64,000 bases of DNA from Devosia sp. Root635 (GTDB lineage Bacteria; Pseudomonadota; Alphaproteobacteria; Rhizobiales; Devosiaceae). Below, piece after piece: positions 46,288 through 55,552 of this stretch. The notes under the pieces are model-generated. The model was not told where the DNA came from. It saw nothing but the letters and a program-made list of their open reading frames with translations, and did not search any database. A program made the translations under genes and the position numbers. The stretch covers positions 317,995 through 381,994 of the forward strand of contig NZ_LMGZ01000001.1 in NCBI RefSeq assembly GCF_001427605.1, read 5' to 3'. Within the stretch, counting starts at the first letter, position 1. The number at the start of each line of letters is the position of its first letter.

Positions 46288-47769
46288 TCACACATCATCC
46301 TCATACCATGTCCGGCCGTCGCGTTCGATCAATGCGATGGCGCCGGATGGGCCCCAGGTGCCGGCGGTGTAGGCCTGCGGGGGTTCGCTGGCGCGTTCCC
46401 AGGCTTCGCGGATCGGGTCGATCCATTTCCAGGCGGCTTCGAGTTCGTCGCGGCGCATGAACAGGGTCTGGCTGCCGCGGATCACGTCCATCAGCAGGCG
46501 CTCATAGGCTTCGGGCGTGCGCTCGGTGAAGGTGGCGGCGAAGCTCAGGTTCAGCGGCACTTCGCGCAGGCGCATGCCGCCGGGACCCGGATCCTTGATC
46601 ATCATCATCAGCTTGACGCCCTCGTCGGGCTGCAGGCGGATGATGAGCTTGTTGGCCTTGGGCGCGCCTTCGGCGTGATCGAAGATGGAGTGCGGGATCG
46701 GCTTGAACTGGATGCAAATCTCCGAGACGCGGCTGGCCATGCGCTTGCCGGTGCGGAAATAGAAGGGCACGCCCGACCAGCGCCAGTTTTCGACTTCCGC
46801 CTTGAGGGCGACGAAGGTTTCGGTGCGGCTGCCCTTTTTCTCGTCGGGCAATTCGTCCTGATAGCCGGCGACCGAGGTGGTTTCGGACTTCACGCCCTTA
46901 TACTGGCCGCGCACGGTGTTGCGGGCCACGTCGCCATTGCTGATCGGCTTGAGCGCGCGCAAAACCTTGAGCTTTTCGTCGCGCAGGGCATTGGCGTCGT
47001 CGCTGGCCGGCGGCTCCATGGCCACGAGGCAGAGGAGCTGCAGCATGTGGTTCTGGATCATGTCGCGCAGGGCGCCGCTCTCGTCGTAATAGCCGCGCGT
47101 GCCGGCGCCGACCGATTCCGCCACGGTCAGCTGGACATGGTCGATATGGGCCGAATTCCAGATCGGCTCGAACAGCGTATTGGCGAAGCGCAGGGCCAGC
47201 AGGTTCTGGACGGTCTCTTTGCCGAGATAATGGTCGATACGATAGACCTGATCTTCCTTGAATATCTTGGCGACGCCGTCGTTGATTTCGACCGACGAAG
47301 CCAGGTCGTGGCCCAGCGGCTTTTCGATGACGACGCGGGCATCGCGGCGATAGAGCTTCTTGCTGTGGAGATATTCGGCGATGGGCTCGAACAGGTCGGG
47401 CGCCACCGCGAGGTAGAAGGCGCGGATGACCTTGGGATCGTCGCGCAGCTTGGCGCCGAGATCGCCGGCCTCGTCGGGCTTGCTGGCGTCGACCGGGACA
47501 TAGGAGAAAATCTTGATGAAGCGGTCGATGACCTTTTCGTCCTGATATTCCTTCTCGACGAACTGGGCGATGGCGTCGCGCGCCGCTTTCTGGAAATCGG
47601 CGTCGGAGAGCTTGGATCGCGAGGCGCCGATGATGCGGCTATTGTCGTCGAACTGGCCGTCCTTGAAGCGATGATACAGCGCCGGGATCAGCTTGCGCTT
47701 GGTCAGGTCGCCCGTGGCGCCGAACACCACATAGTCGAAAGGCTGGACGGGAATGATACGGCTGGACAC
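46288..47769 (-). CDS. zwf: Glucose-6-phosphate 1-dehydrogenase
   Basis: 493 residues from a GTG at 47769 with an AGGGA site about 9 nt upstream; the open frame upstream overlaps the kinase gene in another frame and is rejected. It converts glucose 6-phosphate to the lactone using NADP. Seen: DYVVFGATGDLTKRKLIPAL (nucleotide-binding), YRIDHYLGKETVQNLL with the catalytic histidine and lysine, and the substrate-binding VIEKPLGHDL. First of the zwf-pgl-edd set. The kinase gene ends 13 nt upstream, so a four-gene transcript is likely. Confidence 0.97.
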   Translation of the reverse strand: MSSRIIPVQPFDYVVFGATGDLTKRKLIPALYHRFKDGQFDDNSRIIGASRSKLSDADFQKAARDAIAQFVEKEYQDEKVIDRFIKIFSYVPVDASKPDEAGDLGAKLRDDPKVIRAFYLAVAPDLFEPIAEYLHSKKLYRRDARVVIEKPLGHDLASSVEINDGVAKIFKEDQVYRIDHYLGKETVQNLLALRFANTLFEPIWNSAHIDHVQLTVAESVGAGTRGYYDESGALRDMIQNHMLQLLCLVAMEPPASDDANALRDEKLKVLRALKPISNGDVARNTVRGQYKGVKSETTSVAGYQDELPDEKKGSRTETFVALKAEVENWRWSGVPFYFRTGKRMASRVSEICIQFKPIPHSIFDHAEGAPKANKLIIRLQPDEGVKLMMMIKDPGPGGMRLREVPLNLSFAATFTERTPEAYERLLMDVIRGSQTLFMRRDELEAAWKWIDPIREAWERASEPPQAYTAGTWGPSGAIALIERDGRTWYEDDV

Positions 47770-47782
47770 TGGGGCAAGTCCC

Positions 47783-48724
47783 TTAGTTTGACGCAAAGTT
47801 CTGCTTGGCGAGGATGACGGCCCCATGGAGGGGCTCGAATTTGGGCAGGGCGACGAAATTGCCGTAGCGCTGCGAGAGAATGGGGTAGAGGCGCTCGCCG
47901 AAGCCGCCGACAATGGCCATGACCTGGGCGCCATGTTTTTTGAACCAGCGGGCATAGGTGTCGATGTATTCGAGCTCGATATCGAGCATCTTGCGGGCAA
48001 CCGGGTCGCCTTTTTCGAGATAATCGATGAAAAGCGGCATCAGCTTGCCGAATTCGGCCGGGGCGCGGCCGATGAGGGCATCGTCGCATCCCTCGCTGCC
48101 ATCGCTGCTGGTGATCCTGAGGTCGAGCGCCGTGGCGAAAGCCCAGGCCATGACGGCCTGATTGTCGCCGCCGAGCCGGGCGATTACTGCCTTGGTCAGC
48201 GGCGAGGCCTCGACCAGGCCATCTTCAGCCTCGACCGAATAGCGCATCAGCTCGCGGCCGAGAATGGCGCCGCTCATCTGGTCGCCGGTGGGAAAGCCCC
48301 AGCCGCCGGCCTGGTGGCGCTTGCCATCGACGATGGACATGGCGGCCGATCCGGTGCCGACGATGATGACCCCGCCCTCTTCGCCGCCAAGGGCGCCAGC
48401 ATGGGCAATATCGATATCGTCATAGACCTTCACCCCGGCGAAGGGCCAGGGACGGGCGGCGAATTCGGCGCGGGCAGAATCCATGCGGCCGCCGGCCATG
48501 CCGAAGCAGGCATAGGTATTGGCGGTTTCGGCATAATCGAGGCCGGCCGCCCTGAACACGTCGCGGGTGCCGTCGCTGATGGCCTTGAAGGCAGGCTCGC
48601 CATCGTCGATCTGCAGGTTGGAGCGGCCGTTCCTGACTTCGGCCAGCGTCTTCAGATTCTCGTCGGCCAGACGCACGCGGCAATTGGTACCGCCACCATC
48701 AACGCCAAGGTAGTATCTGGTCAC
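47783..48724 (-). CDS. BadF/BadG/BcrA/BcrD ATPase family sugar kinase
   Basis: 313 residues from a GTG at 48724 with a GGAG site 9 nt upstream. ASKHA-fold phosphate loops: YYLGVDGGGTNCRVRLAD at the N-terminus, VIIVGTGSAAMSIVDG in the middle and AIVGGFGERLYPIL near the C-terminus. The closest assigned relatives are N-acetylglucosamine or glucosamine kinases. Its position just upstream of zwf-pgl-edd suggests it feeds hexose phosphates to the Entner-Doudoroff pathway; whether the substrate is glucosamine or glucose is unresolved. Confidence 0.85.
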   Translation of the reverse strand: MTRYYLGVDGGGTNCRVRLADENLKTLAEVRNGRSNLQIDDGEPAFKAISDGTRDVFRAAGLDYAETANTYACFGMAGGRMDSARAEFAARPWPFAGVKVYDDIDIAHAGALGGEEGGVIIVGTGSAAMSIVDGKRHQAGGWGFPTGDQMSGAILGRELMRYSVEAEDGLVEASPLTKAVIARLGGDNQAVMAWAFATALDLRITSSDGSEGCDDALIGRAPAEFGKLMPLFIDYLEKGDPVARKMLDIELEYIDTYARWFKKHGAQVMAIVGGFGERLYPILSQRYGNFVALPKFEPLHGAVILAKQNFASN

Positions 48725-48937
48725 GCCAGGGTGCTCCGAACTTTGGGGGATTCTAGGGTCTGGTTTCGGCGCGGACCATAATGCGAAAGATGCTAAGACG
48801 AAAGTAGAATAAGGCACAAAAAGCAGCCGCCAGGGACGCTGCAGGCATGGCCTGCCGCCATGGATGGCGCAACCCGTTCGGCGCTCGCGCTTTTTGCTGT
48901 TATGACCGCAGCGGCGGACGGTTACGGAGAGGTGCAA

Positions 48938-49483
48938 ATGACTGGACATGTGCTGGTGCTGGGCGGGGCGCGCTCGGGCAAGACGGCCTTTGCCGAGCAG
49001 TTGGCCATTCGCAGCGGCAGCAGGCCCGCCTATATGGCGACGGCCCAGGCGCTGGACGCCGAAATGCGCGACCGGGTGGCCAGCCACCGCGCCGGGCGGG
49101 CCGCACGCTTCACCACGATCGAGGAACCGCTGGCGCTATCGGATGCGCTGGTGGCGGCGGCGAAAAAGCACGATGTGATCCTGGTGGATTGCCTGACGCT
49201 GTGGATCACCAATCTGCTGGTGGCCAACGAGGACGTGGCCAAGGCGGTGAGCGAACTGGGGGCGACGCTGGTGCAGCTCAAGGCGGCCAGGGTGATCCTG
49301 GTGAGCAATGAGGTGGGGCTGGGCATCGTGCCCGATAATGCCATGGCGCGGACGTTTCGCGACCTGGCGGGATCGGCGCATCAGCGGCTGGCCGAGATTT
49401 GCGACGAGGTGCATTTCATCGTGGCCGGGCTGCCGATGACGCTGAAGAGCGCGGCGGGGCGGGGGCGAGTGTATGAGGCTTGA
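48938..49483 (+). CDS. cobU: Adenosylcobinamide kinase / guanylyltransferase
   Basis: 181 residues from the ATG at 48938 with an ACGGAGAGG site. Bifunctional CobU/CobP phosphorylates adenosylcobinamide and transfers GMP to it. P-loop GGARSGKT (9-16), a DCLTLWITNLLV Walker-B-like segment, and VSNEVGLGIVPDNAMARTFRD are characteristic. No cobalamin riboswitch is visible in the 213-bp upstream gap. First gene of the cob cluster; it converges on cobD across a family B repeat. Confidence 0.95.
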   Translation: MTGHVLVLGGARSGKTAFAEQLAIRSGSRPAYMATAQALDAEMRDRVASHRAGRAARFTTIEEPLALSDALVAAAKKHDVILVDCLTLWITNLLVANEDVAKAVSELGATLVQLKAARVILVSNEVGLGIVPDNAMARTFRDLAGSAHQRLAEICDEVHFIVAGLPMTLKSAAGRGRVYEA

Positions 49484-49490
49484 GGGGTGG

Positions 49491-49620
49491 GGCACGCCCT
49501 CGTGGTTCGAGGCGCTGAAGAAGCGCACCTCACCATGAGGGCTACTTTTAGCCCGGTGTTCCAGTAGCCTCATGGTGAGGTGCGAGCCCTTCGCGAGCCT
49601 CGAACCACGAGGGCGTGGCA
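49491..49620. repeat. 130-bp inverted repeat, family B
   Basis: GCACGCCCTCGTGGTTCGAG ... CACCTCACCATGAGGGCTAC on the left, with reverse-complement arm on the right, and a centre of about 16 nt (TTTAGCCCGGTGTTCC) unlike other copies. It fills the gap between convergent cobU and cobD. Confidence 0.9.
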
Positions 49621-49631
49621 AGGCCCCGCGC

Positions 49632-50591
49632 CTAAGCCACCCAGACCAATAGCGCCACTACCACACTCAGCCCCAGCAGCACATTGAGCGTGCTGCGATA
49701 GAGCACCAGTGCGCGCAGGATGTCGCTGCCGACCAGAGCCGATTTACCGTCGCCGAAGCTGGGGAGGTCGACCAGTTCGCCATCGTAGCTGCGCGGGCCA
49801 CCCAGCTTGAAGCCGAGGGCGCCGGCGAAGGCGGCTTCGGGCCAGCCGGCATTGGGGGATTCGTGCTTGGAAGCATCACGGCGGGCGGCGGCCCAGGCCT
49901 TGCTGGGGCTGGCATGGGGCGTGATGAAGCAGGCGGCGATAACGAGAATGGCGGTAAGGCGGGCGGGGAGCCAGTTGACGAGATCATCGAGCTTGGCGGC
50001 GGCCCAGCCATAGTCTCGATAGCGCTCGTTCATGTGGCCGATCATGGAATCGGCGGTGTTGATGGCCTTGTAGAGGGCGATGCCGGGCAGGCCGAAAACG
50101 ACCAGCCAGAACCAGGGGGCGACGACACCGTCGGAGGTGCTTTCAGCCAGGGTTTCGATGGCGGCGCGGGCGGCGCCGGCCTCATCGAGCGCCTGCGGGT
50201 CGCGGCCGACAATGTGGCTGACGGATTCGCGGCCGGCTTCGAGCGAGGTGCGCAGGGCGGTGGCAACGGCTTCGACGGCGCGGCCGAGTTCCTTTTGCGC
50301 GAGGAAGGGCGTGGCGACGAGGATTTCGAGCACCCAGCCGAAGGGGAGGCTGCGCAGGAGCTGCTGGACCATGAGCGCAACGACAAGCGTGACCAACAGC
50401 AGCAGGCCGAGCGTGAAAATGCCGGCATCGCGGCGTTGGCTGGGCGTGCGCTCGCGCTTGTCGACGCCTTTTTCCATGAAGGTGATGAAACGGCCGATCC
50501 AGATGACGGGATGGCCGATGGCGTCAGTGAGGCGGGGCGGATAGCCGAGCCAGCGCTCCAGCAGCAGCGCGAGGGGGGGAATGAAGGACAT
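49632..50591 (-). CDS. cobD: Adenosylcobinamide-phosphate synthase
   Basis: 319-residue membrane protein (CobD/CbiB) that attaches the aminopropanol arm to adenosylcobyric acid. Seen: HPVIWIGRFITFMEKG, ETLAESTSDGVVAPWFW, LPGIALYKAINTADSMIGH, YRDYGWAAAKLDDLVNWLPARLTA and ESPNAGWPEAAFAGALG. The ribosome-binding site (GAGGGGG, 7 nt before the ATG) is part of a family C repeat. It is followed by no further gene on its strand before the cobU convergence. Confidence 0.96.
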   Translation of the reverse strand: MSFIPPLALLLERWLGYPPRLTDAIGHPVIWIGRFITFMEKGVDKRERTPSQRRDAGIFTLGLLLLVTLVVALMVQQLLRSLPFGWVLEILVATPFLAQKELGRAVEAVATALRTSLEAGRESVSHIVGRDPQALDEAGAARAAIETLAESTSDGVVAPWFWLVVFGLPGIALYKAINTADSMIGHMNERYRDYGWAAAKLDDLVNWLPARLTAILVIAACFITPHASPSKAWAAARRDASKHESPNAGWPEAAFAGALGFKLGGPRSYDGELVDLPSFGDGKSALVGSDILRALVLYRSTLNVLLGLSVVVALLVWVA

Positions 50592-50598
50592 CAGAATA

Positions 50599-50727
50599 CC
50601 CCCTCATCCGCCCTTCGGGCACCTTCTCCCACCAGGGGAGAAGGGGACGGAACCGAGACATCGCAGTCGGAACCCTTCTCCCCTCGTGGGAGAAGGTGGC
50701 TCGGCGCAGCCGAGACGGATGAGGGGG
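50599..50727. repeat. 129-bp inverted repeat, family C
   Basis: CCCCCTCATCCG at one end and CGGATGAGGGGG at the other, with internal CACCTTCTCCC...GGGGAGAAGGG and CCCTTCTCCCC...GGGAGAAGGTG hairpin pieces. It lies between cobQ and cobD and its left end contributes the cobD ribosome-binding site. A half copy is at 52208-52257. Confidence 0.9.
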
Positions 50728-50739
50728 CAGCAGCCACTT

Positions 50740-52203
50740 TCACCATTGAACGTCCTCCGCCAACGCCAGCAGGGCTTCGATATCGAGATGCTTTTCGAGG
50801 TGGGCGGCCAGATCGTCAAGGGCCTGCTCGACGCCCGCTTCATAGGCGAGGTCGGGGCTGGCGGCGTTGCCGAGGACAGCGCGGCGGAACGGATCGGCGG
50901 CGAAGAGGCCGTGCAGGTAGGTGCCGGCGACGCGGCCATCCGGGCTCACGGCGCCTTCGTTTTCACCAGCGACATGAGCAAAGGGGCGGTTGCGGTCGGG
51001 GCCCGAGGTGGCGCCCATATGCATGTGATAGCCGCTGATGGCGGCGCCGGAGGCGGCGTGAACGGCCTGTTCGACGCGGAGTTGCTTGACCGGGGTAAGC
51101 GTGGTTTCGACGTCGAGCAGGCCGAGGCCGGGACTGCTGCCGGGGGGGCCCTCGACGCCATCGGGATCGGCGATGGTGCGGCCGAGCATCTGGTAGCCGC
51201 CGCAGATGCCGAGGATTTGGCCACCGGCGCGGTGGTGGGCGGCAACGTCGACATCCCAGCCGTTGTGGCGGAGGGCGGCGAGATCGCTGCGCGTCGCCTT
51301 GGAGCCGGGCAGGATGATCAGATCGGCGTTGCGGGGCAGCGGCTGGCCAGGCTCGACGAGGATGAGACTGACGCCAGGCTCGGCGCGCAGGGGATCTAGA
51401 TCATCGAAATTGGCGATGCGCGGCAGGCGAGGCACGGCGATGGTGAAGGCCCCTGCCCGGCTGGATGAATAGGATTCCAGCGCGAGGACGTCTTCGGCGG
51501 GGAGTTTTGTGGCGTCGGTGAACCAGGGGACGGGGCCGAAGCAGGGGACGCCGGTGCGCTGCGCGATGAAACGAACGCCGTCGGCGAAGAGGGCGGGATC
51601 GCCCTGGAACTTGTTGACCAGGGTGCCGCGAACCAGCGCCGCATCGGCGGGATCGATGACGGCGAAGGTGCCGACCAGCGAGGCGATGACGCCGCCGCGG
51701 TGGATGTCGCCGACGAGAACCACCGGCACATTGGCGGCCTGGGCGAAGCCGAAATTGGCGAGATCGTTGGCGCGCAGATTGACCTCGGAGGCGCTGCCGG
51801 CGCCCTCGACGACAACCACATCCAAATCACGGGCAAGCTCCGAGAAAGCGGCAAGAATTTCGGGCATCAGCTTGCCCCTTTCCTGCCAGTATGCCCGCGC
51901 CGACATGGAGGCGCGGCGCTGGCCACGCACCACGACCTGCGAGCCGGTTTCCTGCTCGGGCTTGAGCAGCACCGGGTTCATGGCCGTGACGGGGTCGCGG
52001 CGGGCGGCGCGGGCCTGCAGGGCCTGGGCGCGGCCGATTTCGCCTCCATCCGCGGTGACGGCGGCGTTGTTGGACATGTTCTGCGGCTTGAAGGGGGCGA
52101 CGCGGAGGCCGCGATTGACCAGCGCGCGGCAGAGGCCGGCGACGAGGAGGGATTTGCCGACATCGGAGCCGGTGCCCATGAACATCAGGGATTTAGCTGG
52201 CAT
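50740..52203 (-). CDS. cobQ: Cobyric acid synthase
   Basis: 487 residues, glutamine-dependent amidase that converts adenosylcobyrinic a,c-diamide to cobyric acid. N-terminal ATP-binding loop [20 protein letters not shown] and [12 protein letters not shown], then a C-terminal class I glutamine amidotransferase domain with the nucleophile C334 in [12 protein letters not shown] and a late histidine (TYLHGLFA). Its GAGGGGG ribosome-binding site lies at the end of a family C repeat, 4 nt before the ATG. Confidence 0.97.
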   Translation of the reverse strand: MPAKSLMFMGTGSDVGKSLLVAGLCRALVNRGLRVAPFKPQNMSNNAAVTADGGEIGRAQALQARAARRDPVTAMNPVLLKPEQETGSQVVVRGQRRASMSARAYWQERGKLMPEILAAFSELARDLDVVVVEGAGSASEVNLRANDLANFGFAQAANVPVVLVGDIHRGGVIASLVGTFAVIDPADAALVRGTLVNKFQGDPALFADGVRFIAQRTGVPCFGPVPWFTDATKLPAEDVLALESYSSSRAGAFTIAVPRLPRIANFDDLDPLRAEPGVSLILVEPGQPLPRNADLIILPGSKATRSDLAALRHNGWDVDVAAHHRAGGQILGICGGYQMLGRTIADPDGVEGPPGSSPGLGLLDVETTLTPVKQLRVEQAVHAASGAAISGYHMHMGATSGPDRNRPFAHVAGENEGAVSPDGRVAGTYLHGLFAADPFRRAVLGNAASPDLAYEAGVEQALDDLAAHLEKHLDIEALLALAEDVQW

Positions 52204-52207
52204 CGGT

Positions 52208-52257
52208 CCCCCTCATCCGCCCCTTCGGGGCACCTTCTCCCACAAGGGGAGAAGGGA
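52208..52257. repeat. Half copy of family C repeat
   Basis: CCCCCTCATCCGCCCCTTCG, then a CACCTTCTCCCACAAGGGGA palindrome ending GAAGGGA. It fills most of the cobB-cobQ gap, and its end supplies the cobQ ribosome-binding site. Confidence 0.85.
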
Positions 52258-52271
52258 AGAAAGAGGCAGCA

Positions 52272-53561
52272 TCAAGCCGCATCCACGACATGGGCGTAAG
52301 ACCCCATGACGCGGTTGATAGCGGCGCCCATGGGGGGCAAGGGATCGCCGCGGGCGTCGGTGGCGGCGAAGAGGGGCGGCAGGCGGGATTGGCGGGCCGA
52401 GGAATAGTGGAATTCGTGGCCGTTGAGAGCGCGGGGCCAGGGGAGCGGGCCGGACTGGGTGAGGCGGCGATAGCCGAGGATGCGTTTGGGCCGATCGATG
52501 CGCGTGGTGACGGGCAGCAGGCCGGCCATGGGGTGGCCCTGCCCCGACTTGTCAACGAGGGTTTCGCCGAGAACCATGAAGCCACCGCATTCGCCATAGA
52601 GCAGCGCGCCCCGGTCGCGGGCGGCGATGAGGCCGGCTTTGAAACGTGCCGCATTGGCGAGAGTGTCCGCATGGAGTTCGGGATAACCGCCGGGGAGGTA
52701 GATGGCGTCGGCAGCGGCTGATGGGGCTTCGTTGGCCAGGGGCGAGAAGAAGCTGAGGGTGGCGCCCATGGCGCGCCAGCCGTCGACAATATGCGGGTAA
52801 AGGAAGGCGAAGGCGTCGTCGCGGGCCACGGCAATGTGTTGGCCGAGGGGCGGCAGCGGCGCGGGGGCCGTGTCGGCAGCGGCGATGGGGGTGGCGAGCG
52901 CGGTGAGGCGGGGGAGATCGATGTAGTTGCTGACGGCTTCGGCGGCGGCGGCGAGGAAGGTGTCGAAGGCGGCGACTTCGCCGGGCAGGACGAGGCCGAG
53001 ATGGCGTTCGGGGATGGCCAAAGCCGCATCGCGGGGGATGGCGCCGAGGCAGGGAATGCCGGTCGCGGTGAGGGCGTCGAGCAGCATGCGCTCGTGCTTC
53101 ATGGAGGCGACGCGATTGAGCACGGTGGCGGCAATGCGGACGCCGGGGCGCCAATTGGCGAAGCCGGCGACGAGGGGGGCGACAGACTGGCTCTGGCGCT
53201 CGGCATCGACGACAAGGATGACGGGGAGCTCGAGCAGTTCGGCGAGATCGGCGGTGGAGCCGGTATGGTCGGCGGCGCCATCGAAGAGGCCCATGACGCC
53301 TTCGACCAGCAGCAGATCGGCGCCGGTGGATTGGGTGGCGGCGAGGGATTTGAGGCGGGCGGCGGACATGGACCAGGGGTCGAGATTGACCGCCTCGCGC
53401 AGGGCGGCGCGGGCGAGGAAGGCGGGGTCGATATAGTCGGGGCCGGTCTTGGCGGGGGCGACGACGCGGCCGCTGCGACGCAGGGCGGCGAGCAGGCCGA
53501 GGGTGATGGTGGTCTTGCCGGAGCCGGAGCGGGGGGCGGCGATGATGAGGCCGGATGTCAT
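52272..53561 (-). CDS. cobB: Cobyrinate a,c-diamide synthase
   Basis: 429 residues. Amidates the a and c side chains of (hydrogeno)byrinic acid using glutamine and ATP. N-terminal P-loop IIAAPRSGSGKTTITLGLL, then VAPAKTGPDYIDPAF, LLLVEGVMGLFDG, and a class I amidotransferase domain with nucleophile C325 in YGECGGFMVLGE. No clear ribosome-binding site is seen before the ATG at 53561. It is separated from cobA by a family A repeat. Confidence 0.97.
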   Translation of the reverse strand: MTSGLIIAAPRSGSGKTTITLGLLAALRRSGRVVAPAKTGPDYIDPAFLARAALREAVNLDPWSMSAARLKSLAATQSTGADLLLVEGVMGLFDGAADHTGSTADLAELLELPVILVVDAERQSQSVAPLVAGFANWRPGVRIAATVLNRVASMKHERMLLDALTATGIPCLGAIPRDAALAIPERHLGLVLPGEVAAFDTFLAAAAEAVSNYIDLPRLTALATPIAAADTAPAPLPPLGQHIAVARDDAFAFLYPHIVDGWRAMGATLSFFSPLANEAPSAAADAIYLPGGYPELHADTLANAARFKAGLIAARDRGALLYGECGGFMVLGETLVDKSGQGHPMAGLLPVTTRIDRPKRILGYRRLTQSGPLPWPRALNGHEFHYSSARQSRLPPLFAATDARGDPLPPMGAAINRVMGSYAHVVDAA

Positions 53562-53588
53562 GGGTGGGCGCCGATTCTGGCAGTCGAC

Positions 53589-53717
53589 CTTCCCTCCCCC
53601 AGGGGAGGGATCGAGGGTGGGGGTCCTTCAGTGATCCACAAGGCGACCCCCTCCCCAGCTTTGCTACGGCCCTTCGGGCCTAGCGGCGCAACCCTCCCCC
53701 TAAGGGGGAGGGTGGGC
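53589..53717. repeat. Family A composite palindromic repeat between cobB and cobA
   Basis: CCCTCCCCCAGGGGAGGG, spacer TCGAGGGTGGGGGTCC, then CACAAGGCGACCCCCTCCCC, an AGCT...AGC stem-loop (GGCCCTTCGGGCC) and ACCCTCCCCCTAAGGGGGAG. It is nearly the same, feature by feature, as the copy at 54618-54750. Confidence 0.9.
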
Positions 53718-53735
53718 AGATTGTGAGATCTTTGC

Positions 53736-54545
53736 TCAGCCAAAGACATGCCTCCGGGCTTCATCGACATACCAATCGAGGCTCTGCCGGTAAGCGCTGA
53801 CGGGGCCGAGGACGACGATGGCGGGCGTGGGCACATCGGCGAGGGTGTGGGCATCAGCGAGAGTGGTTTCGATGATGGACTGGGCGGGCGTTGCGGCGTG
53901 GGAGACCACGGCGAGGCGGTCGGTGGCGGGGCGGCCGGCGGCGAGGAGCTTTTGCGCGATGGAGGCGAGGTGTTTTACCGCCATGAACATGACGATGACA
54001 GGGGCGGCGTTGGCGACGGCGGCCCAATCGACGGAATGGGGGACCGCGCCGGTTTCGTCGTGGCCGGTGAGGAAGATCACGGCGTGGTTGGTGTCGCGGT
54101 GGGTGATCGGGATGCCGGCATAGGCGGGACCGGCGAGGCCGGCGGAAATGCCGGGGACGATGCGGAAGGGGATGCCGGCGCGGGCCAAGGCCCCGGCCTC
54201 TTCACCGCCGCGGCCGAACATGAAGGGGTCGCCGCCCTTGAGGCGGAGGACGCGCTTGCCGGAACGGGCGAGGTCGATCAGTTGCAGGGTGATGTCGGCC
54301 TGCTTGGGCGAGGGCTTGCCGCCGCGCTTGCCGGCGAAGATTTTCTCGGTGTGCTTGGGGGCCATGGCGAGGAGGTCGGGCGAGACGAGGGCGTCATGCA
54401 CGATGATGTCGGCCTGGCCGAGGGCGTGGTAGGCGAGCAGCGAGACGAGGCCGGGGCCGCCGGGGCCGGCGCCGACGAGCCAGACCGAGCCGGGCTGCAG
54501 CGGGGGGAAATCGGCGTGGTCGAGGGCGGCGAAATGGCCAGGCAT
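53736..54545 (-). CDS. cobA: Uroporphyrinogen-III C-methyltransferase
   Basis: 269 residues from the ATG at 54545, which has an AGGAG site 10 nt upstream. The longer open frame (to 54671) encodes only translated repeat. SUMT converts uroporphyrinogen III to precorrin-2. Motifs: VWLVGAGPGGPGLVSLLAYH (SAM-binding loop), DIIVHDALVSP, VLRLKGGDPFMFGRGGEEA and GIPITHRDTNHAVIFLTGH. It is the stand-alone CobA form without siroheme CysG domains. Confidence 0.97.
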   Translation of the reverse strand: MPGHFAALDHADFPPLQPGSVWLVGAGPGGPGLVSLLAYHALGQADIIVHDALVSPDLLAMAPKHTEKIFAGKRGGKPSPKQADITLQLIDLARSGKRVLRLKGGDPFMFGRGGEEAGALARAGIPFRIVPGISAGLAGPAYAGIPITHRDTNHAVIFLTGHDETGAVPHSVDWAAVANAAPVIVMFMAVKHLASIAQKLLAAGRPATDRLAVVSHAATPAQSIIETTLADAHTLADVPTPAIVVLGPVSAYRQSLDWYVDEARRHVFG

Positions 54546-54617
54546 TAGCGATGTGCTCCTGGGACTACGTCGGTGGGTTCGCGTGCGTGGCGATGAACAC
54601 GGAGGCCGGAGCTGGCG

Positions 54618-54750
54618 CCTCCCTCCCCCTTGAGGGGAGGGATTGAGGGAGGGGGTCCGTCGGTGGGCCACAAAGCGACCCCCTCCCCAGCTCTGCTACG
54701 GCCCCTTGGGCCGAGCGGCGCTACCCTCCCCTCAAGGGGGAGGGTGGGAA
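54618..54750. repeat. Family A composite palindromic repeat between cobA and cobK
   Basis: CCTCCCTCCCCCTTGAGGGG, GATTGAGGGAGGGGGTCC, GCCACAAAGCGACCCCCTCC, a GGCCCCTTGGGCC stem-loop and ACCCTCCCCTCAAGGGGGAG, then GGTGGGAAGGAGCCGATAG. It lies in the divergent cobA-cobK promoter region. Confidence 0.9.
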
Positions 54751-54823
54751 GGAGCCGATAGTAGTGCCCTTGTAGGCCCCGGTCCGAATGGGCACATTGG
54801 AGGAAAGGAGCACCGGCAAAGCC

Positions 54824-55552
54824 ATGAAAATCCTGATCCTGGGCGGCACCGGCGAGGCGCGGGAGCTGGCTAATCGGCTGGTGGCGATGGGGCATGAGGT
54901 GACGACCTCGCTGGCGGGGCGCACGCAGGGCCCCAAGCTCCCCGAAGGCAAGATGCGCATGGGCAAGTTCGGCGGGATTCCGGGGCTGGCAGCGTATCTG
55001 AAAGTGGCTGGGATCGATCGGCTGGTGGATGCGACCCATCCCTATGCCGGGCTGATTTCCATCAATGCAGTGGCGGCGGCGCAGCAGGCCAGGGTGCCGC
55101 TGGTGCGCTATATGCGACCGGCCTGGGAGCAGCAGATCGGCGCCGACTGGATGACGGTGGAGACTGTGGCCGAGGCCGCGGCAGCTTTGCCGGCCAATGC
55201 CGATGTGCTGCTGACGACGGGCCATAGCGGGCTGGAACATTTTCTCGAACGGGACGATTGCCAGTTCGTGGTGCGGACCATCGAGGCGCCGGCCATGGAC
55301 CTGCCGCCCCATGCCAGCCTGTTGCAGACGCGGCCGCCCTATTCGGTGGCCGACGAAATGGCGCTGATGCAGCGGGAGGGCATCACTCATCTGGTCACCA
55401 AGAATTCGGGTGGCGGGCAGACTGCGGCCAAGCTGGAAGCGGCGCAGAAACTGGGGGTCAAGGTTATCATGATCGCGCGGCCGGTCTATGGCCCGGCCAA
55501 TGAAGTGGCGAGCCTGGATGAGGCGATTGCGGCGCTGGATATCGGTGGCTGA
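54824..55552 (+). CDS. cobK: Precorrin-6A reductase
   Basis: 242 residues from the ATG at 54824 (an in-frame ATG at 54788 is an alternative; a GGAGGAAAGGAG run lies between them). NAD(P)H-dependent reductase CobK/CbiJ: MKILILGGTGEARELANRL, VDATHPYAGLISINA, RYMRPAWEQQ and VTKNSGGGQTAAKLEAA are characteristic. It diverges from cobA. Its last 67 bases overlap the convergent cobE gene. Confidence 0.95.
   Translation: MKILILGGTGEARELANRLVAMGHEVTTSLAGRTQGPKLPEGKMRMGKFGGIPGLAAYLKVAGIDRLVDATHPYAGLISINAVAAAQQARVPLVRYMRPAWEQQIGADWMTVETVAEAAAALPANADVLLTTGHSGLEHFLERDDCQFVVRTIEAPAMDLPPHASLLQTRPPYSVADEMALMQREGITHLVTKNSGGGQTAAKLEAAQKLGVKVIMIARPVYGPANEVASLDEAIAALDIGG

Noticed and set aside
48725..48937. Cobalamin riboswitch upstream of cobU
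   Set aside because: I looked for the conserved B12-box (GCCACTG) and surrounding core and did not see it here or in other gaps of the cob cluster; an off-window riboswitch before cobW remains possible.
54546..54671. N-terminal extension of CobA
   Set aside because: The extra residues are translated family A repeat; the ATG at 54545 has a good ribosome-binding site and a normal family start.
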